Positions 11,701 through 23,762 of a stretch of 64,000 nt of DNA are shown here, in pieces. Location: contig OY987268.1 of the NCBI GenBank assembly GCA_963920665.1, forward strand, positions 10,542,501 to 10,606,500, read 5' to 3'. The notes beneath the pieces were generated by a model. It ran no database searches. It was not told the origin of the DNA and saw only the letters and a program-made list of their open reading frames with translations. This DNA comes from Straminergon stramineum (lineage: Eukaryota > Streptophyta > Bryopsida > Hypnales > Calliergonaceae). Position 1 is the first letter of the stretch; each line of letters begins with the position of its first letter. The position numbers and the translations under genes are program-made.

Positions 11701-13805
11701 TAGTCATATTTAGTGAGTTGCATGACTACATCAAGTTATATGACTAGAGCAAGTCTTGTGCATAATTAGGGTTTTAAAATCCTAGCTGCCGCTTCTATAT
11801 AGCTGTCACTAATTTAGGGTTTAAAAACCATAGCTATTGTTTCTTTTTCTTCTACTCCTTTGTTTTTTGTTGCTTTTTAGGTTTGCTTCCTGTTGTTTTC
11901 TAGCTCTAGCTTCTTGTTGCTTCTTAGTTCTTGATTCTTGCTTCTAGTTTCTTCTTGTTACTTCTTAATTCTTGTTTTCTAGTTTTTACTTTTTGTTGTT
12001 TCTTCATTCTTGATTTTGGCTTCTAGTTTCTTCTTGTTACCTCTTAATTGTTACCTCCATGTTCTTGCTTCCTCTAGCTTCTTAGTTTTTACTCCTTGCT
12101 TCTAATTTCCTCTTCTTACATCTTAATTCTTGCTTCCTAGTTCTTGTCTCTTGCTGCTTCTTAATTCTTGCTTTTAATTTCTTCTTAATGCATTTTAACT
12201 TGTGTTTCTGGTTGCCTTTTAATTCTTGCTTTTTCTTATTATTTGTTGCATGTTATAGCATTTTAACTTGTGTATTTTGTTGCTTCTTGTTGCATCTTAA
12301 TTCTTACTTTTTTAAAAAATATTTATTGCATTTTAAATTGTATTTCTTCTTGTTTCTTCTTGCATCTCAATTCTTACTTATTCTTGTTATTTTGTTGCAT
12401 TTTATTGCATCTAAACTTGTGCCTTTTGCTGCTTTTTGTTGCATCATAATTCTCAATTCTTCTTGCTTTTTGTTACATCTTACTTCTTACTTGTTATTAC
12501 CTCTTAGCACTTGCTACTTTCTAATTCTTATTCCTTTTATTACTATTGTTGTTCTTTCTTCTTATTTATTTGTGATTTCTAGAGATATAGTGGTCATGCA
12601 TTTTGCTTACCTTAAACTTTTGCTTCATATTTTATGTTGCCTTAAATCCTTGAAGGTTGAGTTATATTGTTCATTCACTAAAAATTAACCTCTTTCATTG
12701 TACATGTAGGTACTTAAAGTAGGAATGAAGTTATCGGAGGCTACTTACAACACTAAAGAAGCAACTTTTTTACATTTCAATAAAGAATATAGGTCTTAGA
12801 GCATGTAAGAATATACATTTACAAGGTGTCTTTATAATATGTTTTGTATTAGTGACTAATAAATGTCATTGAAAAGAGTCACATTTTTTTTGGCTTTTTC
12901 TTTGTTTAATATGATTATCTCTTATACATCTCAAAAATCATATGACTCATTTTTTATTGGATGAAGTCATTTATTTAGCTACGAAATCATCTTCATACAT
13001 GATTGCAATACCTCATGTCAATTTAGAATGTATGAAAAATGTAATTGTAGTTTATGACAAAAAGCTTCTATAAACCTCAAGTCATCCTAGTTACAAATAT
13101 CACTTGCTTGAGTCATATTTTATAATATATCTTAGCCAAAATATGACTTGTTGTAGTTACATAATGCTTACAATAATGCTAATAACATAACTCTATACTT
13201 TTAAAAATATGACTACATTCAATTATAAAATTACTAGTAATATTCTATATAAACTACTACATGAGTCAAAAATATGACTTACATTAGTCATATTTCACAT
13301 CAATAAAAAATATGACTCATGAAGGTCATATTCCACATCAACAAAAAAATATGACCAACTAGAGTCATTTTTTACATCAACATGCAGAGAATATGACTCA
13401 TGAGAGTCATTTTTCACATTAACAAAAAATATGACTCACAGAAGTCATGTGCCACATCAGCCAAAATATAACTCACCATAGTCATATTCCACGTCAACCT
13501 AAAATATGACTACATGGAGTCATGTGCCATGTAGGCTTTTTTTTCATTTGCCCAGGCAGCTCAAGAAAAAGTCAAGCCTCCAAGGATAGTCAACATATAT
13601 GCCACATAGGCAATAAATGTATAATTATACCCCCAACATATATGACTATAAATAAGACTCATGAAAATTTTGACTAGTCGATAATGACTACACCCAGTCA
13701 TATTGCATGTCATCTATAGTGTTTTCTGCGTGAGTCATATTTTGAGATTTTACGACTCACTGTAGTCATATTTTGCAGTCATAAAACACCCATTTTATTG
13801 TAGTG
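8751..13805. mobile_element. CACTA (En/Spm) DNA transposon, non-autonomous or decayed
   Basis: It begins CACTATAAGAAAACAAGTG and ends with the inverted form (complement CACTACAATAAAATGGGTG). The inverted repeats continue through GTTTTATGACT. The 3-bp duplication ATG is present at 8748-8750 and 13806-13808. Many copies of TATGACT/AGTCATA occur in the first 600 bp and the last 700 bp, typical of the subterminal transposase-binding repeats of CACTA elements. No transposase domain is recognisable in the interior, which is AT-rich and includes a T/C-rich repeat block at about 11860-12560. It was probably moved in trans. Confidence 0.85.
11860..12560. repeat. T/C-rich degenerate tandem repeat inside the CACTA element
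   Basis: A run of variants of GCTTCTTGTTGCTTCTTAAT and TTCTTGCTTCTAGTT, about 20-40 bp apart, with strong pyrimidine bias on the plus strand. It creates a Leu/Phe/Cys-rich open frame (12188-12688) that has no family signature and is best read as non-coding. Confidence 0.6.
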
Positions 13806-16276
13806 ATGTCACTTCATCAAGTGGTCACTAGCACCTATTGGAGTAGGCTCGATAGTATCCATGGATGAGTTGTCAATTAAATGAGGGGGGACATAAAGGT
13901 ACATCTATTGTGGAGCTAAAAGCCAACCTCTTCTAGGGTTAGGATCTCTCTCTTAGTAAGTTTTTTATGTGTCAATTGCTATAGGCTATATGGTTGGAAG
14001 GATTGGCCAATTGTGTATTCACTTGCATGACTTGTCTAAAGCACCTATTGAGATCGTCTAGGTAGAACCAAAAGTCTTTTAACTTGACGACCTTGGGTAG
14101 AAATTCAAAGTATCATTATCCACCATTGCAGATGGGCGCCGGAATACTTTTTTTGTTTTTATACACTATGGCTCCCCATGTTTATGTTTTTCCATTCTGA
14201 ATGGTCCAATTTGTTGATTTAAGTTTTTTGCATGTAGCACTTTGTTGGATCACAATCAATCTCTAGTATTGCGGTTCTATGAGGAAATTGGCACAACAGA
14301 GACAAAGAAAAGTAGAAGGCATAGATTTAATTTGATGCAAGGGGGCACTATAAGAGCAAACCTTTGTATGTACACATATATCCTTGTAGATTGAATTTGG
14401 ACAAGAGGGTGCAAAAAGATGATCTTGTTAGGGCAATGAGAGACTTATTTGAAGATCCTAGAGGCATATTGAACATGCGCTTATCAAATGTAAACACTTC
14501 TAATCCTCCCAAATGTGGCATACAAGTTGCAAAGTTTTCAATGCTATGGATTTTGTTTACAATAGCTACTGGTCAATACTTTGGGGGATTTGTTTTACAT
14601 CATTTCTAGGAGATGGTGTTATAATTCATCCAAGTTTGTATCTTTGTCATATGCATACCTCATAAGCCTCCACATTGGCTCACAAATTAAACTTAGAAAA
14701 ATTAAAGTAATTTGTATGAAATTGTGAGTATGAATTAATGAGTTTTCCAACATGAGTAGTAGCATGAATTTAGGACAATGGTGTAGAATTTAAAGAATTT
14801 GATTATGGGAATAATGGAAAAATTCAAGGGGGGAAATGGGACTTTTAAATGGCAAAAAATTAGGTAAGAAGGGGCAAATAGGAAAAATTGGAAAAATGCT
14901 AAATTTCATAGAATTAGGAAACAAAATACTACATCAAGGAATAAGTGTTAGAAGTGGACAAGGAATGAAAAATGTAAGTATGCACAAAAATAAGAAGCTA
15001 ATTAGTAGGATTAGAATAAATACTAGAACAATCATTTGTGGTAGACACTCTAAAGTAGGGGAAAAAATTGTAAATTAGTATGGGTTACAATAATTTAGGG
15101 TAGGGATGAATGTGTAAGTGGGTGAAGGTTAAAAAGTTAATGGGGGATTAGACAAGGGAAATTAGTATTTTTCTAGCTCCCACTTTTTTTCCTCTCATGA
15201 TAGAGTCTATGTTGTCTCTCTTTTTAGAAACTTGGAGAATAAAGCTTTTAGATTTGTTGAAGGAAAGTATAGAGATTAGGAGAGGAGATGGTTTTAGACA
15301 ATTTGTTGAGTAGGTTCCCATCTTCTAGTTGGAAGAAATTGGAGAAATCATTTGAAGGGATTTGGAAATTAGAATGGTTTGATTGGATACTTTATGAGGG
15401 TTCAAGATTAGGGTTAGGATGGTTGGTTGTAAAAGTTGCCTAGTAGAGCATTAGTGTAGTAATATATTAGTGACCCTAGGGTTCCAACATGGGACTAGAA
15501 AAGAAACGAGGATTGAGATTGACATGGGCCTAAGACAATTCAACAATTAGAGAGGCAACAATGGGGTTCCCAAGAAAAGATCAAGTTCTAAGAAGTCATC
15601 ATAGTCTCCAAAATCAGAATTGGTAAACACTAGCAACCTACAGATCAAGATTATAAAGATACAACACTATACGAGGCCGGAAGGCCACTATAAGCATGAA
15701 GCCTGAAAACATAAACTTGTGGTAATCATGGGGAAAGTAAGGCAAAAGAAAAAGAGCTAACAAAGTACAACATCAAAGATCTAAGCGAGGTAAGACAAAT
15801 CAAGGAAAACTAGCAAAGCATGACACCACCGCTCTAAGCAAGGTGAGATGAAACAAGGAGGACAACCCTAGTATACAATGTTGAAATTTGACTTCAAGGT
15901 CATCGAAGTACAACACCATCAAAGCACAATTCATCAAGTAGACCAATCACATTTGATCATTAGGACATGATACTAGAGGCCTAGCAAGTCGATCACAATG
16001 AATTGAGAAGACCAAAGTTGAAGGCAAAGTAGAACTTAAAATGATGAACACCATACAACATTCATGGGCTAAAGATGACAATATGGAGATCAAATACATT
16101 ACAACACTTTGGGAAGAGGACTAGAGCATGAGTTGACTTGACAACACAAAAAATCACAAACTATACAAGGGGCTAGAGTCAATCTCCAAGCATAAATTCT
16201 GTTACTAAAAGGCTATGGAATTGGAGCTCAACTAGAGTTGGTAGCTCGTAGCTACAATGTCAAAATCGAGACCAAA
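13806..16276. other. Intergenic
   Basis: No gene can be supported. 15680-15870 holds two or three loose repeats of about 55 bp around the phrase ATCTAAGCGAGGTAAGA / CTCTAAGCAAGGTGAGA. The rest shows nothing I can name. Confidence 0.4.
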
Positions 16277-16431
16277 CACTATGGAAAAAAAATTTATTGA
16301 TGCATTTTTATTGACATCTACTTGTTTTTATATTACGTTTGATGGTACAACCAACATCTTTTATCATTGTTTATATAAAACAAGTGGACATCAATAAAAT
16401 GCATCAATAAAAACAAGAGTTTCTTATAGTG
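16277..16431. mobile_element. 155-bp CACTA-type MITE
   Basis: It starts CACTATGGAAAA and ends TTTCTTATAGTG. The subterminal TTTATTGATGCATTTTTATT pairs with the inverted form near the right end. AAA lies directly on both sides (16274-16276 and 16432-16434), which fits the 3-bp target duplication of CACTA elements. It has no coding capacity. Confidence 0.65.
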
Positions 16432-16961
16432 AAATTGAAAGAAAAGAACTCACAATTAGTATGATTCTAGCTATGACACATCCAAGAGCAAAACAAGATG
16501 CAAGGGGAAGACAAAGAACCATTCAATGAATTTGAAGGGGTCGAGACAATTCAAGAAAGCAAAGGCAATACTTTGAATGACACTAGCAAGGAAGAGAATT
16601 AGTTAGTGAATAAGAATTGCCTTAGAAGGCTTGGAAGTAGACAAGAAGACAAGGATCTCACTACGACCCTATATCAAATTCAAGTAGGAATATATGAGAG
16701 GAGGTGACCTCAAACGAATCCCAAGCACCTATTGATAGATTTAGATTATCCAATTAGGAAAACTAAGACTTAGTATAGAGTTCATTCAAAGAGACAATAT
16801 AAGTACGATTGCTACTAAATTATCCAAATGGTTAATTTCAACTACAAACAAAGAGTATTCTTCCAACTTAGATAATGATCATTTTCCTTATGCAATTTTA
16901 ATGTAGTCAAGGAAATTTAGGGGTTAAAAATCTCATAGAGGATACAAACTAATTGCATATA

Positions 16962-17418
16962 TTAGAGCATCTCCAATGCAGAGACGGGAAGACAAACTGA
17001 AAAGTGTCAAGAAAGGGCCTATTGCCAGATCAAAAGGCGGGCTAGCCCTCTTACTAGCTTGCCACTTGTTGCATTGCTCCCAATGCAACAATAGACTGAA
17101 GCCCAATATATACACCACTACATTTATTTTTGTCTTTGTTTTTAATTTTCAATTGAATCTCTTGCACTTTTTGAATGTGATTTAGGTGAGGTGTTCAAAT
17201 TTTTATGCGATGGTAAGAGAATATGAGCTTCTAGAGTATTGTCTTCTGCTTAGCAAATCTTGTCAAAATGCAGTGCAAGAGCTCCCATTTGAAATGCCCT
17301 CAAGAACACCGTTGGCTACAACAATTGCATTGGAGCGCTATTATTTGCAAATGGCTTTTACAAGACTCGTTTGCACCATTCCCATACTTGTAAGCAAGTT
17401 ATATTGGAGCTGTTCTAA
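16962..17418. mobile_element. Possible small TIR element
   Basis: The left end TTAGAGCATCTCCAAT and the right end (complement TTAGAACAGCTCCAAT) are near-perfect inverted repeats about 457 bp apart. The superfamily and target duplication are not clear. The frame 16976-17185 inside it has no recognisable domain. Confidence 0.4.
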
Positions 17419-17529
17419 CCACTTCTGAATGTACATTCAAGTGTGATCAATCTTGCTTGCCTATTTAGGAAGTTATGCAATTAGTGAGGTGGTAACATAA
17501 CTTAATAGGAGTATGTTGTTTTATATACC

Positions 17530-17724
17530 TTAACCCTTGAATGCCAGGCTCGTGACAGTGGAAATCAGCCATTTTGGAACCGTGTGAAATCATCTACTTT
17601 AGAAAAAACAAAAATATTCATTGAGAGTCAAACTACTATAGAAGATCTTCCCTTCCACCTCTATTTTTGAAGCTGAATAGTTGCACTTATGTTCTACATA
17701 GGAAAATTCCTTGTCATTCATTAA
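17530..17724. mobile_element. TTAA-bounded element, probable partial copy
   Basis: It starts TTAACCCTTGAATGCC and is related over about 190 bp to the unit at 45341-45570 and, inverted, to 45042-45344 (shared phrases include GAAATCATCTACTTT and TCCTTGTCAT). It ends at a TTAA at 17721 without the usual GGG end, so it is truncated or divergent. Confidence 0.4.
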
Positions 17725-17821
17725 ACAAAAAACGTCCTCCGTGTCATTTAGAAGTTAATGAATGAGCTTTTAACCAATTTTTTGGATGTTGTCTCTTAAG
17801 ATTCTTTGCTCTATACAATGT

Positions 17822-17873
17822 ACAAGCCTTTTGGTAGTCATGTGACAACAACATGACTACACAAAGGCTTGTG
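17822..17873. repeat. 52-bp hairpin next to a TIR element
   Basis: The left arm ACAAGCCTTTTGGTAGTCAT pairs with a right arm whose complement is ACAAGCCTTTGTGTAGTCAT, around a loop of about 7 bp. It abuts the element at 17874. Confidence 0.55.
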
Positions 17874-18600
17874 GGTCATTGCAAGAAAGACCAACCATTT
17901 TTGGTAGCATTTGGCTTTTTGTCTGTTGTACTGTGACATGTTGGAAAAAAATATTTAAAAATAAAATAAAATATGGATAATTAGTATAACAATAGAAATA
18001 TCATATCACCAAAATTTAAAGCATAAGAAAAATGTGGGTCAAAAGTTATTCACAAAATAAAGTGACACAATTTTTGTAGAAAATATACACTTTGATGTTT
18101 TAATTTGTAAAAAATAGGAAAAAGAATTTTCAAAGAAACTATAAATTATCAATTAGGAAGGATTTCATGATGAAGAGATTTCACCCAAAAAATGAAAGAG
18201 AAACCATCTTCAATGTTTAGAATGATGCGTGCAAGGGACCTCTATTTGCAAGCATGTGGAAGACAAAAAATAATGTTTTTTTAAGTGCCCTTTCGTAGGC
18301 ACATGCTTGACTAGTATGAAAATAGCCCACACAATTTTCAAGTCTACATCATTAAATTTGGGTACTCCAAAGTACTAAAAAACTCTAATCCCCAAAGTGT
18401 GACAAATTAGCAAAATTGAAATTTAATTATAAATTGTTTTTGAATTTTTTTGAAAAATAAGGAATCTCATTACCACCAAGTTAGTCATCTTCAATAAAAA
18501 TTTCAAGTACATGGGCTTCATGCTCTAAAAGTTATGGCCAATGACATCTCCATCACTCCAAATGTGACGCAAAATAGGACTGGTCTTTCTTGCAATCACC
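17874..18600 (-). mobile_element. GGTCATTGC-end element, copy 1 (inverted)
   Basis: The terminal inverted repeats are GGTCATTGCAAGAAAGACC at the left and the complement of GGTGATTGCAAGAAAGACC at the right. The body is the reverse complement of the element at 19465-20209 over most of its length (for example CTTGAAATTTTTATTG and GTTTTTTAGTACT blocks). It is non-coding, and no clear target duplication is seen for this copy. Confidence 0.6.
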
Positions 18601-18884
18601 CATGTATGTTGTACACATCATTCATTAGAAGTCAAACCACTATGCATGATCTCTCCTTTAAATACAAAATTCCAATGATGAACATGTGCACTTCAAATTG
18701 TTTTAAATAAGGTAGGAATAACATAAACCATGATGATACCATAAACATTTATTTTTTTATTTATTTTTAAATAAATGAAACAGAATATCATTGCTAAAGG
18801 CAAAATACTAGACCACCAGCCACAACCATAAATGGTTTTAATGTATCGTAAACATTGGGGGGAGGGTTCTTTTGGGGGGGAGAG

Positions 18885-20773
18885 TAAACCCTAAATGCCT
18901 AAAACATGTTTTTTTGGCAACACAACAATTTTGGCCAGTTCACTACGAACGGAGTTTTCATTCTTCTTCTTTGAAATTTTCACGCAACATGTGCCCGAGG
19001 AGTAGCTTTAAGGCCCAAAAAATTTCATAAGTTTTGATTACATGGTTTAAAAATTATTGCATGATATGTCATTTTCATTTCTTGGAGAGAAGCCTAGGTA
19101 GCTTGAAAAGATTTTTTTTAAATCACTTGTTTAAGAAATAAAAATTTGAAATTGATTTTCTAGATTTTCATATACATGGAAAGCTTTGAATCATTCCAAT
19201 TTGATCAATGAGATGAAAGTTATGAGGAGTTTTAGTTTGCAGGCAATTATGAATTCTGTACTCTAAAATATACTTCAAAGTTCTTTATTTAACTCAATTT
19301 TCAATGTTTTTATAAAAAAATAAAATCATACAATGTAGATTGTTAATTACAACATTACAACCATTAGGATTGGCATTTTTCAATTCTATAATGAAATTCT
19401 TAACAATTTAGTAATTTGAATCATTTCTAGTTCTTTCTACTTATTATTTTTTTCCTATATCTTGGGTGATTGCAAAAAAGACCAGTACTATTTGGCGTGA
19501 CACTTTGAGTGATAGAATTGTCATGTGCTATAACTTTTGAAGCATAAAGTCATTGATCTTGAAATTTTTATTGGAGATGGCTTTCTTGATAGTAATTAGA
19601 TCTCTAATTTTTCAAAAAAAATAAAAAATCGTTTTATATTTAAATTTTGATTTAGCTCATTTTTCACTCTTTGTAGTTTAGGGTTTTTTAGTACTGGGGA
19701 ATACCCCAAATTAATGATCTAGACCTAAGATTTTTGGGGTCTATTCCCATACTTAGTAGGCATGTACCTACTAAAGGAAATTTTTTAAAACATTATTTTA
19801 TGTCCTCTATGTTTATGCAAATAGGAATTCCTTGAGAGTACAATTTTGAACATTGAAAATGGTTTCAAGATAATTCTTTTGGTGAAATCTCTTCACTACG
19901 AAGTCTTTCCAAATGTACAATTTTTAGTTTTTCATAAAATTTCTTTCCCTATTTTTTACAATTTGAAATGTGAAATTGTAGTGAAAGTTACTATTTTCAT
20001 GAAATTTTGCACTTTTCTAGTTCTCCTACTTGGACATAATTTTTCTATGCTTTTCCTTCCTCAGGTAACTTCTTCTTAAAGTTGTATACATCAAAGAAAT
20101 TTTTTATTTAAGTTTTTAAGTTTTTTACTAATTATACAATACTCCCAAAGAAAGAAAGGAATACTTTGCAAAATGCTACATTTTGTGGGCAGTCTTTCTT
20201 GCAATGACCTTGTTGTACAATTTTAAATGATATGATTTTTTTTCAAGCATGTAGCCAACTTGCCTTAAAATATGAATCCAAAGGAGCACCACTATTTTGG
20301 AACTTTTTTCATACAAATGTAACCTTGTGAATTGTAGTTGCCCATTTTTTTGAAGGTCCAAAAAAAGGATTTTGGTCTATTCAAATGCTAATATCTTGCA
20401 ATGTACATGGTATAAATCATTAGGAGAGATTAGAGGGCATAGAGAGAGTGTTTCAGACCCATTCCTTGTATTGGAGACAAGCCCTTTTTGTCCAAAAAAA
20501 TGAAAAAAAGAAGAATTAAATAAATAAATATTATTATTTGATGTAGTGACATTCCCCACTATTTGGGAACTCTAGGAACTTGCAGTCTTTGAGAGGGCTG
20601 AAATCCCTTCTACTGTTTTGAAATTTTTTCCACATCTTTTCAAAATAGCGAACTACAAGATCCTATGGTTATATGTGTCCAAATTTTTTATTCTAAAATT
20701 TGATACTTGTACTAGAAATGACATTTTAGGAGCATTTGTGGTGATAACATAGTCAAATACATTTAGGTGTTAA
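18885..20773 (+). mobile_element. TTAA-bounded element with nested insertion
   Basis: The left end is TAAACCCTAAATGCC (a decayed TTAACCC) and the right end is CATTTAGGTGTTAA. The body is collinear with 58050-58959 and, inverted, with 34039-35351 (shared blocks GATCAATGAGATGAAAGTTA, GTAGATTGTT). It is interrupted at 19465-20209 by a GGTCATTGC-end element. No protein is encoded. Confidence 0.5.
19465..20209 (+). mobile_element. GGTCATTGC-end element, copy 2 (nested)
   Basis: 745 bp with ends GGTGATTGCAAAAAAGACC and the complement of GGTCATTGCAAGAAAGACT. TTG flanks both sides (19462-19464 and 20210-20212), consistent with a 3-bp target duplication. The host element is uninterrupted at the matching point of its relative near 58606-58616 (CCTATATGTTGTACAA). 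It has no coding capacity. Confidence 0.65.
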
Positions 20774-20979
20774 ACAAATGAAACCGAATTTCATAGCAAG
20801 TACCGTAGACCATTTCAATGTACCTGCTTGTCATTTCAAGGCATTAATGACAAGAGGCAGGTACATCGGAACCTTTTATGGTACTGGCATGTTTTATGAT
20901 ATTCCTAGTTTCCTACCTTAGAAGGACTCTTTGTCATCCATCGGATTCTTTTAGGCCATCACGTCGTAACAGGGGTTAA
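20770..20979. mobile_element. TTAA-bounded unit containing a hairpin
   Basis: It lies between the TTAA ending the previous element and TTAA at 20976-20979. The right end ACAGGGGTTAA and the phrase GTCATCCATCGGA match the right part of 45341-45570. It contains the inverted repeat at 20799-20885. Confidence 0.4.
20799..20885. repeat. 87-bp imperfect hairpin
   Basis: The left arm AGTACCGTAGACC...ATGTACCTGCTTGTCATT pairs with the right arm AATGACAAGAGGCAGGTACAT...GGTACT around a short loop. Confidence 0.55.
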
Positions 20980-21430
20980 AGCCTCAAAAGTGGCGTACTC
21001 CAAGAGTGATTGATTTGAAATTCAGGAAAATCTCACCCACTGCAACTGCAGTACAGTACTTTCTTACTTTCCTCGCTCCTGCCTTCGGGCGTGTACTCGC
21101 CTTCGGGTGTTTTCATTTCAGTAAAGGTTCCACCCTCGAATGGGTTTCTCTCCCAACTGCAGTACAGTACAAAGACCCGACATTTCACATTTAATTTCGG
21201 AGGGACTGGAGCGGCCCCCATGTGTTGACCTCAATAGATTATCGACTCCGATCCCAATCATCCCATGTCACAACATCGTCACTGCGAAATTGATGATAAA
21301 TTCAATTCGAAACTCCGAACAAATATAACGATTCAGCTAGCGCAGCAAGCGCCTGTACTCGATGGAACAATTAAATAAGTGGCCCCATCGTCACTGCGAA
21401 ATTAAGTACGTACGTACTAGGACTTTTACA

Positions 21431-21438
21431 TATTTAAA
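21431..21438 (+). promoter_or_regulatory. Candidate TATA box of the CCD1-type gene
   Basis: TATTTAAA lies 177 bp before the start codon, in a stretch just after GTACGTACGTAC. Distance and composition fit a plant core promoter; it was identified by sequence alone. Confidence 0.35.
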
Positions 21439-22482
21439 CCCAAGCTAGCGGATGCCTGATCGATCAAATCCAGTGCATGTATGATCTTAGAAACTCGTAG
21501 TTACAGATCAGAGCTTCAATTCCCAGTCAATTCAATTTAGTGCTTACATTCTAACTATACGGTTTATATTCTCGGGTACACTGATCGAAACCCGATCGAT
21601 ATCGATCATGGCTGGCATGGTAGCAAATCTAGCTGCAGCGAACGTGAAAACTCTCCACGGGAACCATGCATCTCGAGTTTCCCATCGGAGGTCCTTGACA
21701 GTGACTGCCATCGCCACACCAAAAATCAAGCCCCTTGAGCTGACGACGACGACGACGACGAAGTCTCCTAACAACTGGGCGAGTGCGTTTTGTGACCATC
21801 TGGAGAGGCAAGTGATGGCGTGGTCTGTGAGGGAAGATGCTTGCGAGAGAGACGAAGTGAGCTATTCTTTGGCAGAAAATTACGGTCCTGTTGCGGAGAT
21901 GGCGCCCACGTCGAACCTCCCCGTTGTGGGCACCATCCCTGCGTGTCTGAATGGACAGTTCTTGCGGAATGGGCCCAACCCCAAGTTCCAGCCTCTTAGG
22001 GCGTATCACTGGTAAGCATATCATGAAGCTTTTCATCATCTCTTTCCCGCTACTCTGATTTCTCTTATTAGCTAGTGCGTGGGAAACCAATATAGATGAC
22101 AAAGTCGCACCCTCAAAGCTGGCTAGCTGCAATTAATATTAAACGTCAATAATTTCGTTAAATTGGCGATATTCCAATCGTCAATTGGCGCAGTTCAAGA
22201 CGCGTGATCTGAACCCAAAATCTCTACATATCCTAGTTTTGGGCCTGAAATGAAACCTCTGGGAAGATATTTGTCACAATTTCTGGTTTGTGGAGTATCG
22301 CCAGTTTAACGACATTGACGGTGTGAGTGGAATATTGTGATCGAACTGTGTGCAGGTTCGATGGGGACGGCATGATTCATGGATTGAATATCAAAGACGG
22401 GAAGGCGACATATGCGGCTCGGTATGTTCAAACGTCTCGGTTGCTACAAGAGGAGCGTTACGGAGCTTCCAAATTCCTCAAG

Positions 22483-23762
22483 GTGGGACATGAAACCAGA
22501 CTCAAAAACATAATCCATGAGCTTGAATATTGGACTTAATCTACACTGAATTACTGATTACATATTAATATTTGTGATCTGCTTAATATTTTCATACTAT
22601 TTTCACAATTCACACCGGAATTCAATATTGATGGGCTGGTGAGGAGAACATCAAATTTGTTAAATTGGCAATATTCCAGTGCTTTGGTGCAGTTCAGGCC
22701 ACTCAAAAATCTATACCAATCCTAGTTTGTTGCTTGAAATTAGACCTTTGTGGAGATAAATGTCACGATTTCTGATTCATGGAATATCTACAATTTATTG
22801 AATTGACGTTCAATACTTTGGCACGTTCTAGAATACATGTTCTGAAATAGAAAATAATCCATTCTTATCCTAAATTTTGGACCTTTACATACTAATATAC
22901 ATATATGTCAAACTAAATACAGAGGTTGCAGTTAAAACAGTAGGGATCATTACGACACCGAACCATCCAATGTAAAGCCAAAGTCACACCAATTCAACAA
23001 AATTGATATTGCTAGTTTTCTTCGATGACTTTTTCAATGTCAGAAGTTATTTAGAAGATGTATTTTGATGTTCATTCCAATATTTTGGCATATTTCAAAA
23101 CATAAATACATTCTTGAAATATGATTTAGATCCTTTTGTATACATATCTCACACATTAGAAAAAATCTAGACTCTCTAGAAAGTTGTTTGACTTTGGCTG
23201 GTAGTGCAGATATAGGAAATTAAAAAACAGTTTTTAATTGAAAAAAATAATTTAAAACTAAAAAAATTGCAATCTAACGTGGCACCTGAGTCAATCACAT
23301 AGTACATGATCTTTATAACTAATAATATTCAAAATAATAGTAATTTTTTAATTTTCTTTGACTTTTAATTTCTGTTGTATTTGCACTTCTAATTAGAATG
23401 AAATGGCTCTCTAGAGAGTCTATATTTTTTGTAATGATTTTTGGCGCTAGAATCATGCCAATTTTAAAAAATTCATTATTCTTGTGAAGTTCTAATTAAA
23501 ATTTGTAGTTTTGCGTTGATGGGGAATTTCTCTAAATCGGCACCATTCCACAACTTTGACACTTTGATAGGTCAAAACACATGGTCTAAAATCTATACCT
23601 ATCCTAGATGTCACTTTTATGGTTTAGACGGCATTGTCTTAAATATATACATGTCGTACGTGGTACTTTTACAATTTAAACTTTAGACCACACGGTTTGA
23701 AAATGGAGTATGGAATATGACATTTTAATGAAATCCCCTATATTGTCTTTGACTCTTTGCAG
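22483..23762 (+). other. CCD1-type gene, intron 2
   Basis: A 1.28-kb intron with GT/AG ends. It holds two or three loose repeats of about 450-500 bp marked by phrases like GTTAAATTGGCAATATTCCA and TATACCAATCCTAG. An earlier version of the phrase lies in intron 1 near 22156. No other element was recognised. Confidence 0.45.

Noticed and set aside
12188..12688. 166-codon plus-strand frame rich in Leu, Phe and Cys
   Set aside because: It arises from the T/C-rich tandem repeat inside the CACTA element; no domain, and composition explains the openness.
13130..13790. Regularly spaced TATGACT repeats as a CRISPR-like array
   Set aside because: Plant nuclear context, variable spacers and position at a CACTA end identify them as subterminal transposon repeats.
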